From Ceratobasidium sp. AG-K (taxonomy: Eukaryota; Basidiomycota; Agaricomycetes; Cantharellales; Ceratobasidiaceae), in contig JAWNGF010000001.1 of NCBI GenBank assembly GCA_037039685.1, positions 4,588,001 to 4,652,000 of the forward strand: DNA of 64,000 nucleotides, given 5' to 3'. Made by a program: the position numbers and the translations under genes. The notes beneath the pieces were generated by a model. That model did not search any database, was not told where the DNA came from, and saw only the letters and a list, made by a program, of their open reading frames with translations. Below are positions 49,996 through 64,000 of this stretch, one piece after another (position 1 is the stretch's first letter; each line of letters begins with the position of its first letter).

Positions 49996-50450
49996 CTAGT
50001 ACCGGCCCATAGTAGTGGTAGTACGGCTGCGACGCGTCCGCCCCAAGCCCAGAAATTGCTTGACGCGGGTAGAGAGAGGGGCACGCCCTGCACGACCATG
50101 ACCCTGTAAGGAATGGGTCCACGTGTGAGCAAAGGACCATTAGACAACTTCCACAAGACTACACTCACGATGGTGGTGGTTGTCATTCCAGTACCAGTGG
50201 CTACATGCCGGCGCCCAGTGCGTCCAGTTGACATACCCATGGGCTCAGTCTGAAATGGCGTGGTAAGTCCAAGTTGCTGAAACCGTGCATCCGATCGTAG
50301 CATTACCTGGTAGCTCGAGACACCTCGGCGACGCCGACTGCGGAAGAGCCCGCCAAGTCCTCCACGACGAGGAGCAGCGGTTGTAGTAGTAGCGAAGCCA
50401 CCGGTATGATGACCACGGGTAGTAGCTCGAGAACGGCGAGTGCCAAACAT
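49996..50450 (-). CDS. Small Arg/Thr-rich basic protein (tandem copy 1), unknown function
   Basis: Unrecognised family shared with the neighbouring gene. Start MFGTRRSRATTRGHHTGGF, then ATTTTAAPRRGGLGGLFRSRRRRGVSSYQ. After an intron (GTAATG...TTTCAG), the frame reads TEPMGMSTGRTGRRHVATGTGMTTTTI. The last exon has GRAGRAPLSTRVKQFLGLG, then RTRRSRTTTTMGRY and TAG at 49996-49998. It resembles copy 2 at both ends: MFG(T/S)RR, GLGGLF, GR-aa-PLS-RVK/RIK-FL, TTTT-RY. The middle exon keeps TGR..RH-A only weakly. Very basic, no membrane span or signal peptide. Possibly a nucleic-acid or envelope-associated basic protein; no function is claimed. Confidence 0.6.
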
Positions 50451-51074
50451 TGTAGACGGTTGATACAAGTGTTATGAGTTGAAGCTCGGGTGTAAGGTTG
50501 TAAACAATGTGTGTTCCTCTGGCGACACTGGTCGCTTATATGCGCTCTGAGATTCCGTAATCTAAGCCTAGGAAGATTGAGCTAACATAAGTGGTGGAGC
50601 AAAGGATCAAAACACACCTGCCCAGCCTACCGGCGGCATGCGGACATGACGCAAGGGCTACATCACTGAGAGAGCAGATGCCGGAATGCGATACCGTAAC
50701 TCTGTTTCGCTATCGTATTTTGGGCGATAGTGTTCTTTAAATGCTATAAGAACGGTACGTTATACGCACCACACACCTGTACGCATTACCAATAGGCCTA
50801 GGCCAATTGCTTCTGAGCCTACCGTATTTGAGACTGTGTGACAGCCCCTGGCTCCTTGGCGACACTTAGTTCGCTACTTCGAATCTAGCCCCTCGATCTA
50901 TGCTTGATTGGCCTCAGCGTGAGGTTCCACAAAAATTCAGGCACAAACGCTCAAGTTTAATTAGAGTGATTGAATTAGACAAGCATATATAGACTATTTG
51001 ATACACTGGGTAAATAATAGGGGGATATCACAACGAAGCCATCAGGAAGGCGCATTATTATACGGGTATCTGTT
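50451..51074. other. Intergenic between the tandem basic-protein genes
   Basis: Promoter of copy 1 and 3' flank of copy 2. No additional gene recognised. Confidence 0.4.
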
Positions 51075-51497
51075 TTAGTAGCGACGAGTCGTGGTGGTAT
51101 GGCGACGGCGACCGCCAATATGCAAGAAGTGCTTGATGCGCACGGAGAGCGGAACATGCGCTTCACGGCCACGTCCCTGTATTAAATATCAAGGTAAGCG
51201 ACCGTAGATAATTTCTAAAATAAGAGCAAACCCACCATAGCCTTTAGCTCACGCTTAGCGTGGTGGCGCCCGGTGGACGTGGTGTTGGGGTTGTGCAGCG
51301 CAGCCTATGGTCAAATCACGTCAGAAAGTTGTATGTAAAAAAAAGACAATAGTACCAACCTTGTAGCCGCCTGCACGACGGTTGGGGTTTGCGCGATGGA
51401 ACAGACCACCGAGACCACGACGGCGGGTGGCGGTGTGGGTGGTATGGTGAGTGGTGTGGTGGGTGCGGGTAGCACGAGTGCGACGAGATCCGAACAT
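51075..51497 (-). CDS. Small Arg/His/Thr-rich basic protein (tandem copy 2), unknown function
   Basis: Start MFGSRRTRATRTHHTTHHTT, followed by HTATRRRGLGGLFHRANPNRRAGGYK. An intron (GTTGGT...CATAG) leads to AALHNPNTTSTGRHHAKRELKAM, then a second intron (GTGGGT...ACAG) to GRGREAHVPLSVRIKHFLHIG and GRRRRHTTTTRRY-type end, TAA at 51075-51077. The AAL-NPNTTSTGR-HAKRELKAMG element looks like a defined module and is less conserved in copy 1. High Arg/His content and no membrane segment. I believe similar short proteins occur in other Agaricomycetes, but cannot confirm that or name them. Its T-rich His repeats could make it metal- or nucleic-acid-binding, which is speculation. Confidence 0.65.
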
Positions 51498-51976
51498 GTT
51501 GGTTAGTGTAGTTGGAGAGTAGAGTAGTTGTGAAGTAGTTGATGAGCATACAGGCCCGCCAGAGCCGTTTATATGCGCACAAACAGTGGGGCGGCCACAT
51601 GGCGTACGAGTGGAGCTATTTGCTATGACGCGGACCCGCAACGTCACCCATAATTAGAAGCCAAGGCCTTCTGACCAGCGTATCATGCTGTGTGTGGAGC
51701 CAAATTCTAGCGCGATCAGCTTCTAAAATATCACAATAGCGTCCGCTCTGTCGGAGTTTGGTGCGAAAATGGGATTGAAAACGGCCCGCAGGCCATTGAG
51801 TAATATATGCATGTTATGATACACAATATGCAGTTTAAAAAGTGTGACAACATGCAGCGAGGAGTAGAAGACAACACGACAACATATAGCCGTCGACGTA
51901 AGTAAAGCGTGTGACAAGGCGTGGCGTTCAACGCGACGATAGTCCATTTAGTTTAGTTATAAAAGCATCGATTATG
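51498..51976. other. Intergenic: promoter of basic-protein copy 2 and SOG2 3' flank
   Basis: About 480 bases between a start codon and the SOG2 stop. AT-rich in the last 250 bases. No gene seen. Confidence 0.4.
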
Positions 51977-54900
51977 TTAGATCATCTGTGCACCTGTTCG
52001 ACCAATGAGCGACGAGTGCTCAGCACTCTTGAACGTCTGCCCGGGCATCGCACTCCATGGCACGTCTCGCGGGGTGCCTGGGATGATTTGGTTGGCGGCA
52101 GTTGATGGCACCCCACCTACTGCGGCGCTTCGACTGCGTGATAATGACGATCCTGCGCGCAGGTGACCATCTCCCGCGTCCATTCCCAGTGCAGAGCTCG
52201 CCCCGCCAGTCCCAAGGCCCAGGCCCATTGCAAAAGCGGGGGAAGAAGGGCGTGCAGATGGTGGTGGGGCAAACGATGACGCTTGGAGAATGAAAATAGT
52301 TTCCTGGGTAGCTTGCGTGACGCGCTGCGCTGTACCCCGGAGTTTTGGCGAAATTGGATGGGAGCTGGAGAAGGCTTTCAGGAGCGCGATTGCACGAGTA
52401 ACGCTCTGTTCAAAGTTAGACAAAACATAGTTGGCTTAACCAAAACAACTCACCCTAGCAAACAATGTCGCAGCCTCGAATAGCGGCCGCTTGCCCGCCT
52501 CCTTGTTCGTTCCTTCGCGCACCGAACGCAAGGCAGCCCTCAGCTTGGAAGTTGCGTCCAACGCATTGGCCAGTCCATCCTCTATAGGCGCCATGACGCT
52601 CCGGTCTAAACCCTTGGAGCGCGCAGTTTCGATGGTATTCCCCAGCAACGCCCACATCTCCGACGCAATAACGGCGGCCTTTTCGGCTGTGTTCAACAAA
52701 TCCTCGTCCACACCCCGTAACGACTCGACCGGCTCAAGTAGTGTCCCCGGACCACGTCGTGCCGGACGGGTAGGCCGCATAAGCGGAGAGCCAGTGATAT
52801 CTGCTGGTGGCGATCATCGCGTGACTGAGACCGGATAGAATGGCTTGGAGACGACGCGGATGGTTGTTCAGTATGCAAACTAGTGGCATTCATGTTCGAG
52901 GTCGCGTTCCGAAGAGCAGACTTGAGTGGTACAGGCGAGGATTGCGCAGGGGGAGCTTCGGATCCGGCGCTTAGTGGAGACTCCATCGGTGAAGATGTGA
53001 GGGTCTTGCTTGTTACACCAGCGGGTGCTCCCGATGTGCTCAACTTGAGCTCGCGAACGCTGAATGAACTGCCCTGTCGCTCCGTCCGAGAATAGGTACT
53101 GTACGCCGAGTGGGCGGAAGAAGGCGCCGACTCCAGTTCAGGCTCAAAGCCGTGTGCGAAAGTAGAGTTGAGAGGCTCGGTGTGTTCCTCGATGGGCGAA
53201 ATAGGACGCCTGGATGATGAAGGTCCAGACGAGGTCGCACCCATACTCAACCCGAGACCCGAGTTATGAGCTTTGGCCATACCAGCCATCCAGGCCGGAA
53301 CCGTCGACCCAGCCAAAAACTCCTTGACCTCGGCCAAATGTGGCATCAGATCTCGCCAAGAGTTGACGACCTCTGCCACCCCGCCATAGAGCATAAGTAA
53401 CAAGTGGCGAGCAAAACGCACGTCGCCACCCGCTCCGGCGGCAAGCACCTTGAGCTGCAGCTGAAGGACAGCCACCACCCGACAACACACGCTCACGTTC
53501 TCGTAGCAAGCCTCGACGACTGACCGGCATTCCAACGCACTGGGGACGGCGCGTCGGGCAGTGGCGTCATACCGTTCGAGAGCATTGATGAGGGTGTCCA
53601 TGGAGCTCTTGGCTGGCTCGAGGACCCGCACCAAAATATTGGCTATTCGGCGTTCGACAATCACGTTTGTGTATTGTTGCACGGCCGAGTATATCTGGGA
53701 AACGGCAAACAAGATGCCCCGAATGGCGTCGATCGTTTGGCACAGGGACTGAGGCAAAGGCGGGGCGGATACCGAAAGCGGGATAGTCGACAACCTCCTG
53801 AAATACGAATTTCGTACTCCGTCCATGGGCGTTTCCGGGATAGCAGTCGATGGGGGCGAGGCGTCGGTTTGACCATTGGTGAGTGCCGTCGACGAGGAAG
53901 GTGGGGATCTGGAGACCGAGGAAGATGGACCGGCTTGACGACCGTTGGGCGTGGAGAACGAGCCGGCAAGCGGCTCACGAGACCTCCTCCCTGAAGCCTT
54001 GATCGTACCGTTAGGGTTGTATCCCTTTCGCAAGTCCGGCAGGCTCTGTTTGGCAGTCAAGTTGGCTACCGAAGCAATAGGACGCCGGTTGTCAGCTGAA
54101 TAAGACGCATTTCGCCCGTGATGGCCAGAACTCGAAGAGGGGATAGCCTCGTCCACAGTAGGGACAGAAGTATCCGGAGACCCCGCGGAATCAGAGCGAC
54201 CAGGTGTTTTTTTCGAAACCTGCAAGGCTGGAACGTCTGGAACATAGTTGACATTGTCAACCAAGGAGTACTCTGATGTCGCAGAATACTCGGAGTTGAC
54301 CGAGTCCTCAGAAATATTCCGGCCATGTGCAGCTCGACCTGTGCGTGTTTCGCCTGTATTGTTCGCTTGGCTGGAAATCAATCATGAGAGGCTATTCTCC
54401 TCGTGTTGGACCCGCTGACGGCATACCTGCTAGGAGCTCGCCTACCGGCCGGTTCGCTTGTGCCATTGCCCTCTTTCTGCGCAGAGCCTCTTCGCTCCGA
54501 TTCCGGTGGAGCGTTGGAAACGAACCATTGCCGAAGTTGGGTAATAAACTCGACCATGTCCTCCGTCTTGTCGGTCGGGGGAATCTTGTCCTGCACCACC
54601 GAAGCAGGTGGCCACTCGATCGGGTTACCATCCACCTTGAGCATCTTGAGATTGGTAAAAGTTGACAAAATACGCTGGTAGCTTAGTTATTCGGTTCTTG
54701 GATAATGAAAAGACCTGTGGCGAGGTTCAGCTGGTCGGAAAATAGGCGAGCTGAAAGGAGTGTCTGACCCGCAAGTTGACTAGAGTGCCCGGCTCGGTCG
54801 GGAGACTCTGGATCTTGTTCCTGCCAATATCAAGAATCTCGAGCGAGGGCATTTTGGCGACCTTGGGGCGGGCAAGGGGAGAATGGCTATGAGCATAGGA

Positions 54901-55331
54901 TTCCCGAACAGGTCAAATGAAGATACATACCACATCCGGAAAAATAACAAAAGCATTGGCACGCAGGTTGAGGTATCTCAAGCGATAGAGTGTCGCAAAA
55001 TTGGACGGGAGCTTTCGTAGATAGTTGTTGGAGAGTGCGAGTCTGTACAAAGGATTAGCAACAGATGGACGGAGCTCGGCCATACTCACCTCGTGACGAT
55101 CCCCTCGTCGTCCAGATCATCTCGCCCAATTCGAGCGAGCTCTTCGGCAGCCTCCTCGCTGACATCGCCGATATTTTTCAAGCTAAAATCAAGCGTTTTG
55201 CCAGCATCTGCAGAGCCATTGACAGCAGTTGTGATGAGAGAGCTGTTGAGTGGGACCGAGGTCGAGCGGGCACGCGAGTGGGATGGACGAGACGATGTTT
55301 CTCTGTCTGCACCTCTTGTTGCAGAGGGCAT
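51977..55331 (-). CDS. SOG2: Leucine-rich-repeat protein SOG2 (RAM/MOR signalling)
   Basis: Component of the RAM network that regulates Cbk1/Orb6-type NDR kinase in polarity and cell separation. N-terminal LRRs: FSLKNIGDVSEEAAEELARIG, LALSNNYLRKLPSNFATLYRLRYLNLRANAFVIFPDV, MPSLEILDIGRNKIQSLPTEPGTLVNLR, NLKMLKVDGNPIEWPP. Then a Ser-rich disordered stretch and the SOG2 domain: LCQTIDAIRGILFAVSQIYSAVQQYTN, LEPAKSSMDTLINALERYDATARRAVPSALECRSVVEACYENVSVCCRVV, LHLLLMLYGGVAEVVNSWRDLMPHL. The C-terminal helices are DLLNTAEKAAVIASEMWALLGNTIE and VTRAIALLKAFSSSHPISPKL, with stop TAA at 51977-51979. The start is ambiguous. I use the ATG at 55331 (MPSATRGADRETSS); an open frame continues upstream to 55556. 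Many short introns. Confidence 0.87.
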
Positions 55332-55831
55332 GCTAGCAGTAGTCGTGAGCTTCCGAGCGGATCGTTGTTGAGCGGAAAGCGCTAAGGAGTTTGGCCTTGG
55401 AGCGACATCTATTACAACACACCCAAACACAATAAGCGCCAATGCTAGGCTGGGATCGTCATTCCAGCACTGCATCCCTTGTTCATAGCCCTGCTCAACG
55501 ACGTATCTTAGTGTGCAATATACCTGTTTTGTCTCTTTATTCCACCGCCTAGACATAGCACCTCATCCTATTTGTCCTACACCACGATTCCAACACAACC
55601 GGCCCGGCACAGCTTGAACTAACACCGGCCAGAAGTCGAGGAAGTTCAAGCCCTTGACCACAAACAGGAACCGATGCCAGTTCTAGCTCAGGTCAAACGT
55701 CGCATACGACATCTCAGGTTCACACATAATTAATGAGGAAAATCTTTATAAATGTTCAGTCACTCAATAGAATACATGATGATGAAACGCTATGAAAACA
55801 AATGCACAATAAAGTTCTAAGAAGCGAGAAT
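55332..55831. other. SOG2 upstream and HSP70 3' flank
   Basis: Same-strand intergenic region. The part to 55556 is open in the SOG2 frame, so SOG2 may begin further upstream. The remainder should include the HSP70 3' UTR. No other gene seen. Confidence 0.4.
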
Positions 55832-57977
55832 TTAGTCGACCTCCTCAACAGATGGGCCGTCGGCGTCGTGGCCGCCGGGCGCACCGCCAGCACCAGGGAA
55901 TCCGCCGGGAGCGCCGCCTGGAGGGCCACCAGCACCACCGTACAACCGGGACATGATCGGGTTGGCGATGCCTTCGAGCTCCTTTTGCTTCTCCTCGTAC
56001 TCCTCCTTCGAGGCCTCTTGCGAGTTGTCGAGCCAAGTGATGGCCTCGTCGACGGCGGCCTGGAGCTTGGACTTGTCGGCAGCATCAAACTTGTCAGCGA
56101 GCTTGTCGTCCTGGAGGGTGTTGCGCAGGTTGTAGGCGTACGACTCGAGGCCGTTCTTGGCAGTGATGCGAGCAGCAGCGGCCTCGTCCTCGGCCTTGTA
56201 CTTCTCGGCCTCGCTGACCATGCGCTCGATCTCCTCCTTGGAGAGACGGCCCTTGTCATTGGTGATCGTGATGCGGTTCGACTTGCCAGTAGTCTTGTCC
56301 GCCGCAGAGACGTTCAAGATACCGTTGGCGTCAATGTCGAAGGTGACTTCGATCTGAGGAACACCACGGGGCGCGGGAGGAATGCCAGAGAGCTCGAACT
56401 TGCCGAGCAAGTTATTGTCCTTGGTGCGCGCACGTTCACCCTCGAAGACCTGGATGAGCACACCGGGCTGGTTGTCGGACTATAGGCAAAGAGTTAGTAA
56501 CTTGCTGGGTACAAAAGGTTAAATGCAACTCACGTAGGTCGAGAAGATCTCCGACTTCTTGGTAGGGACAGTGGTGTTACGCTTGATGAGCGCGGTGAAG
56601 ACACCACCGGCGGTCTCGATACCGGTCGAGAGAGGAGCGACATCGAGCAAGAGCAAGTCCTGGGTCTTCTCCGAGGTGTCACCGCTGAGGATGGCAGCCT
56701 GGACAGCGGCACCGTAGGCAACGGCCTCGTCGGGGTTGATGCTCTTGTTGGGCTCCTTGCCGTTGAAGAAGTCAGACACGAGCTTGATGATACGAGGAAT
56801 ACGGGTCGAGCCACCGACGAGGACAATGTCGTGGACGTTGCTCTTGTCGATCTTGGAGTCGCGGAGGACCTTCTCGACGGGCTCGAGGGTGCCGCGGAAG
56901 AGGTCCTGGCAGAGCTCCTCGAAACGCGCACGGGTGAGCGAAGTGTAAAAGTCGATGCCCTCAAAGAGCGAGTCGATTTCGATCGAGGTCTGAGCGGCCG
57001 ACGAAAGAGTGCGCTTGGCACGCTCGCAGGCGGTACGGAGACGACGGAGGGCACGAGGGTTGCTCGAGAGATCTGTAATTTGAAATTAATTACCACGATT
57101 GGAAGCTATGATGCGCATTGACGTACCCTTCTTGTGCTTGCGCTTGAATTCCTGAACAAAGTGGTTGACGAGACGGTTGTCAAAGTCCTCACCACCAAGA
57201 TGGGTGTCACCGGCGGTGGCCTTGACTTCAAAGATACCCTCCTCGATGGTCAAGAGCGAGACATCGAAAGTTCCTCCACCGAGATCGAAGATGAGGACGT
57301 TGCGCTCGCCCACGACCTTCTTGTCGAGACCGTAGGCGATGGCAGCAGCGGTGGGCTCGTTGATGATACGGAGGACGTTGAGACCCGAGATCACACCGGC
57401 ATCCTTGGTGGCCTGGCGCTGAGAGTCATTGAAGTACGCGGGGACAGTGATGACCGCGTTGTTGATGGTCGTTCCGAGGTACGACTCGGCAGTCTCCTTC
57501 ATCTTGAGAAGAACCATGGACGAGATCTCCTCGGGAGTCTGGAAAGGAAATTAATCATCGCGCATAGATCCACAAACGAAGGTGACTTACAAAGACCTTG
57601 GTCTCGCCACGGTACTCGACCGAGACGACGGGCTTGCCACCCTTGTTCTCGACCTTGAAGGGGAAGTGCTTGATGTCAGACTGCACCTCGGCATCATCGA
57701 ATTTGCGTCCGATGAGGCGCTTGGCGTCGAACACAGTGTTGATGGGGTTCATCGCGACCTGGTTCTTCGCGGCATCACCGATGAGACGCTCAGTGTCCGA
57801 GAAGGACACATACGAAGGGGTAGTGCGGTTACCCTGGTCGTTGGCGATGATTTCGACACGATCGTTTTGCCATACTCCGACACAACTGGAGATGAGTTAG
57901 CAATGTGAGATCACTCTAGGTAAATTGACTTACGAGTAGGTGGTGCCGAGATCAATTCCGATAGCTTTTGAGGACAT
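55832..57977 (-). CDS. Cytosolic Hsp70 chaperone (SSA type)
   Basis: ATP-dependent chaperone of cytosol and nucleus. Starts [20 protein letters not shown] and carries the Hsp70 signatures [26 protein letters not shown] and [13 protein letters not shown]. The nucleotide-binding domain includes [15 protein letters not shown], and the linker region is [21 protein letters not shown]. The substrate-binding domain includes [15 protein letters not shown] and [28 protein letters not shown]. The helical lid follows, then a GGxP-rich tail ([16 protein letters not shown]) and the terminal EEVD that docks TPR co-chaperones; stop TAA at 55832-55834. Five or so introns, including in the first 20 codons. 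Full length for the family. A heat-shock-element-like site lies about 180 bases upstream. Confidence 0.97.
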
Positions 57978-59181
57978 GATTAAACGTTAAGTGGTCTACT
58001 GCAGAGAGGTTTAGGGTTGGTTCGAGGGCGAGCTGAAAGAGACTCACAAGATGTGTTGGATGAAGGGAATGAAGTGAAGAGAGGGGGAGCAGTTGCATGC
58101 CTTATATATATGCACGCGTGCGGAGCACATTTGCGTTCAAAAATTCAGTTTCCAGCGCGTTCCATAACGTTCTACACTCGTCTGGATCACGAGGTGACGC
58201 AACAATAGCATAGCCACCGGTGCTTTCGTAACATTCGCCGGGCTCTGGCTTGCCCTCGCTTCTGCTCGAGTTTTCCAGACCCGAGGTGCCGTGCGGACGT
58301 GGCGAGGCCAACTCGTGCTTATCAATACACATCATTCTGGGGTTCGACTTGTATGGGATGGATTGAACAAAACTACGAGGTATATACAAATCAGGAAATA
58401 AAGTTGTGCGCCTACAAAACGCATGTATGCCGTCCAGCCTAGGTGTCGCCCCGGAAAACGTGCTAGCACGCTCGTCATGGCTGACCACGAGGGTAGACAG
58501 CAGTGACAACATCGAGCAGTGATCCAAAGATCAGCAGAAAGTACCATACCCAAGACGGGCAGGCACAAACTCTGCCCCCTCAAAGAGAGACTCTGCTAGA
58601 TGATGCCCTATTCTTACACGAATTTGACTCATTACCGACAATACCCAGCAAAGACTGGTGAAAGGCCGACCTCGCATACACGAGCAAAGCCTTTCCTGTC
58701 GTATACTTTAAGGATCGTGTATTGTCGATCATGAATCTCGGCGCACGAGTACAGAGGAAGCGCCTCTAGAGCCGAGACGGAGAGGTTCATTATCGACGTC
58801 AAGATGAGACTTGGTTGGAAAAAATGACAGTGGGAGCACGTGGGATGACATAATCATCACTGATATGGAGTATATGAGTAATCTGGGTGGGATCGTTGCG
58901 CTGGAGACAGTGTAAATGCTCCTGTAAACGAGATATTTATTCATTCGAATCGTGGACTGAATGCTGTACACAAATGGTTGCAATACAAGCGACCCACGTT
59001 CATCTCAAAGTGGCGTTGTGATCTCTACGCGGTAGATTAGCAATCAAATGCAAGCGGTTCACCAGGGCCGGGCTTTGTCAGTCTACCATAGTCTATCGTG
59101 GTCTTGTCCACCGGCTTCTTCACGCATCACCCGCACTGTCCCACCACACACTGTATCCCGGTTACATCCGTAAAACGTTCT
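57978..59181. other. Divergent intergenic, HSP70 and deubiquitinase promoters
   Basis: About 1.2 kb between two divergent genes. It contains the HSP70 promoter and, on the right, the deubiquitinase promoter. Short frames on the minus strand at 58100-58580 and 58729-58983 lack recognisable motifs. Confidence 0.45.
58159..58173 (-). promoter_or_regulatory. Heat-shock-element-like site upstream of HSP70
   Basis: Read on the gene strand the site is AGAAC GTTAT GGAAC: two good nGAAn units flanking an imperfect nTTnn middle unit, in 5-base spacing, about 180 bases before the ATG. Additional GAA/TTC units occur nearby (58225-58275). This fits Hsf1 binding, but only by motif. Confidence 0.45.
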
Positions 59182-63683
<4,502 letters not shown>

Positions 63684-63896
63684 TGGGTGGGTTTCGTCAC
63701 TGGAGTCGAGTCTATTATGTAGCAGTGCATTGCAAAAGCGTTTGTTTCTCGTGTATTAAATCTTAAATGTGTTCTTCGCGCCACTCTCGAATGATATAAC
63801 TGGCAGAATAGGTGGTGTGGTAACGAAGGTAACATTCGCTATATGCGAGAACGGTAGAGTAATGTACACATTGGAATATACATCGACTACTTGCGC
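63684..63896. other. Convergent 3' regions
   Basis: Lies between the stop codons of a plus-strand and a minus-strand gene and should hold both 3' UTRs. No separate feature. Confidence 0.4.
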
Positions 63897-64000
63897 TTCT
63901 TCCCCTTTTTGGATGGCGTAGATGCGGTACTCTGAGCATAGTTTCAGACCACTATGTCGACGGAGATTATGAACGACCTACGCTGATGCCTGCGCCAGTT
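63897..64000 (-). CDS. 3' end of a gene with a Lys-rich C-terminus (partial)
   Basis: Only the last exon and part of the one before fall in the window. Read on the minus strand, TGAGIS is followed by an intron (GTAGGT...GCTCAG, near 63932-63982), then STASTPSKKGKKRK and a TAG at 63897-63899. The short basic tail could be a nuclear localisation signal or RNA-binding tail. The protein cannot be identified from this fragment. Confidence 0.5.

Noticed and set aside
55802..56485. Open frame antisense to HSP70
   Set aside because: Long antisense frames over HSP70 are a well-known by-product of its codon usage; no independent start, splice or domain evidence.
58100..58583. Minus-strand open frames upstream of HSP70
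   Set aside because: They overlap the likely HSP70 promoter, contain no known motif and have no paralogue or splice support.

Overview
The window is nuclear DNA of a filamentous fungus. Genes are split by many short introns (about 50-65 nt, GT-AG with an occasional GC-AG), UTRs are compact, and both strands are used. Gene content (Mis14-type kinetochore subunit, Csm3/Swi3, SOG2, cytosolic Hsp70 ending EEVD, a fungal-style PAB1) and the F-box/LRR-like, patatin and double-psi beta-barrel families point to an Agaricomycete basidiomycete. A Rhizoctonia/Ceratobasidiaceae origin is plausible but is inference only.

Layout. 0.4-4.4 kb: PAB1 and a SCAMP-type membrane protein, both minus. 4.8-7.5 kb: two tandem secreted double-psi beta-barrel genes; the first is disrupted by a one-base deletion. 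7.5-9.6 kb: gene-poor. 9.6-18.1 kb: four head-to-tail minus-strand F-box genes. One is intact with GT-AG introns, one needs a GC-AG intron, and two are broken by in-frame TAG codons (one also by a frameshift). 18.2-31.1 kb: housekeeping block of COQ11-like, CSM3/swi3, NTM1-like N-terminal methyltransferase, SPT6, a multi-pass membrane protein and SRP54. 31.5-36.4 kb: three tandem patatin-like lipase genes; the third lacks the catalytic Asp. 36.7-37.9 kb: a doubtful small gene and a single-pass PPxY protein. 39-49.8 kb: Pep7/Vac1-like FYVE protein, twinfilin, GPI1, a Sae2/CtIP/Ctp1 homologue and a Mis14/Nsl1-like subunit. 50-51.5 kb: two tandem small Arg/Thr/His-rich proteins of unknown function. 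52-63.7 kb: SOG2, cytosolic HSP70 and a USP7/Ubp15-type deubiquitinase. The 3' end of one more minus-strand gene lies at the right edge.

Themes. Conserved single-copy genes for transcription, translation, trafficking, chromosome biology and proteostasis alternate with four local tandem duplications (double-psi beta-barrel, F-box, patatin, R/T/H-rich). Three of the four tandem families show decay or divergence in one or more copies. The most notable point in a conserved gene is Spt6: it carries two separate GW/WG-rich segments, one inserted in its middle and one at the C-terminus, of the type that binds Argonaute in other proteins, plus TP repeats. At least three introns appear to use GC-AG borders.
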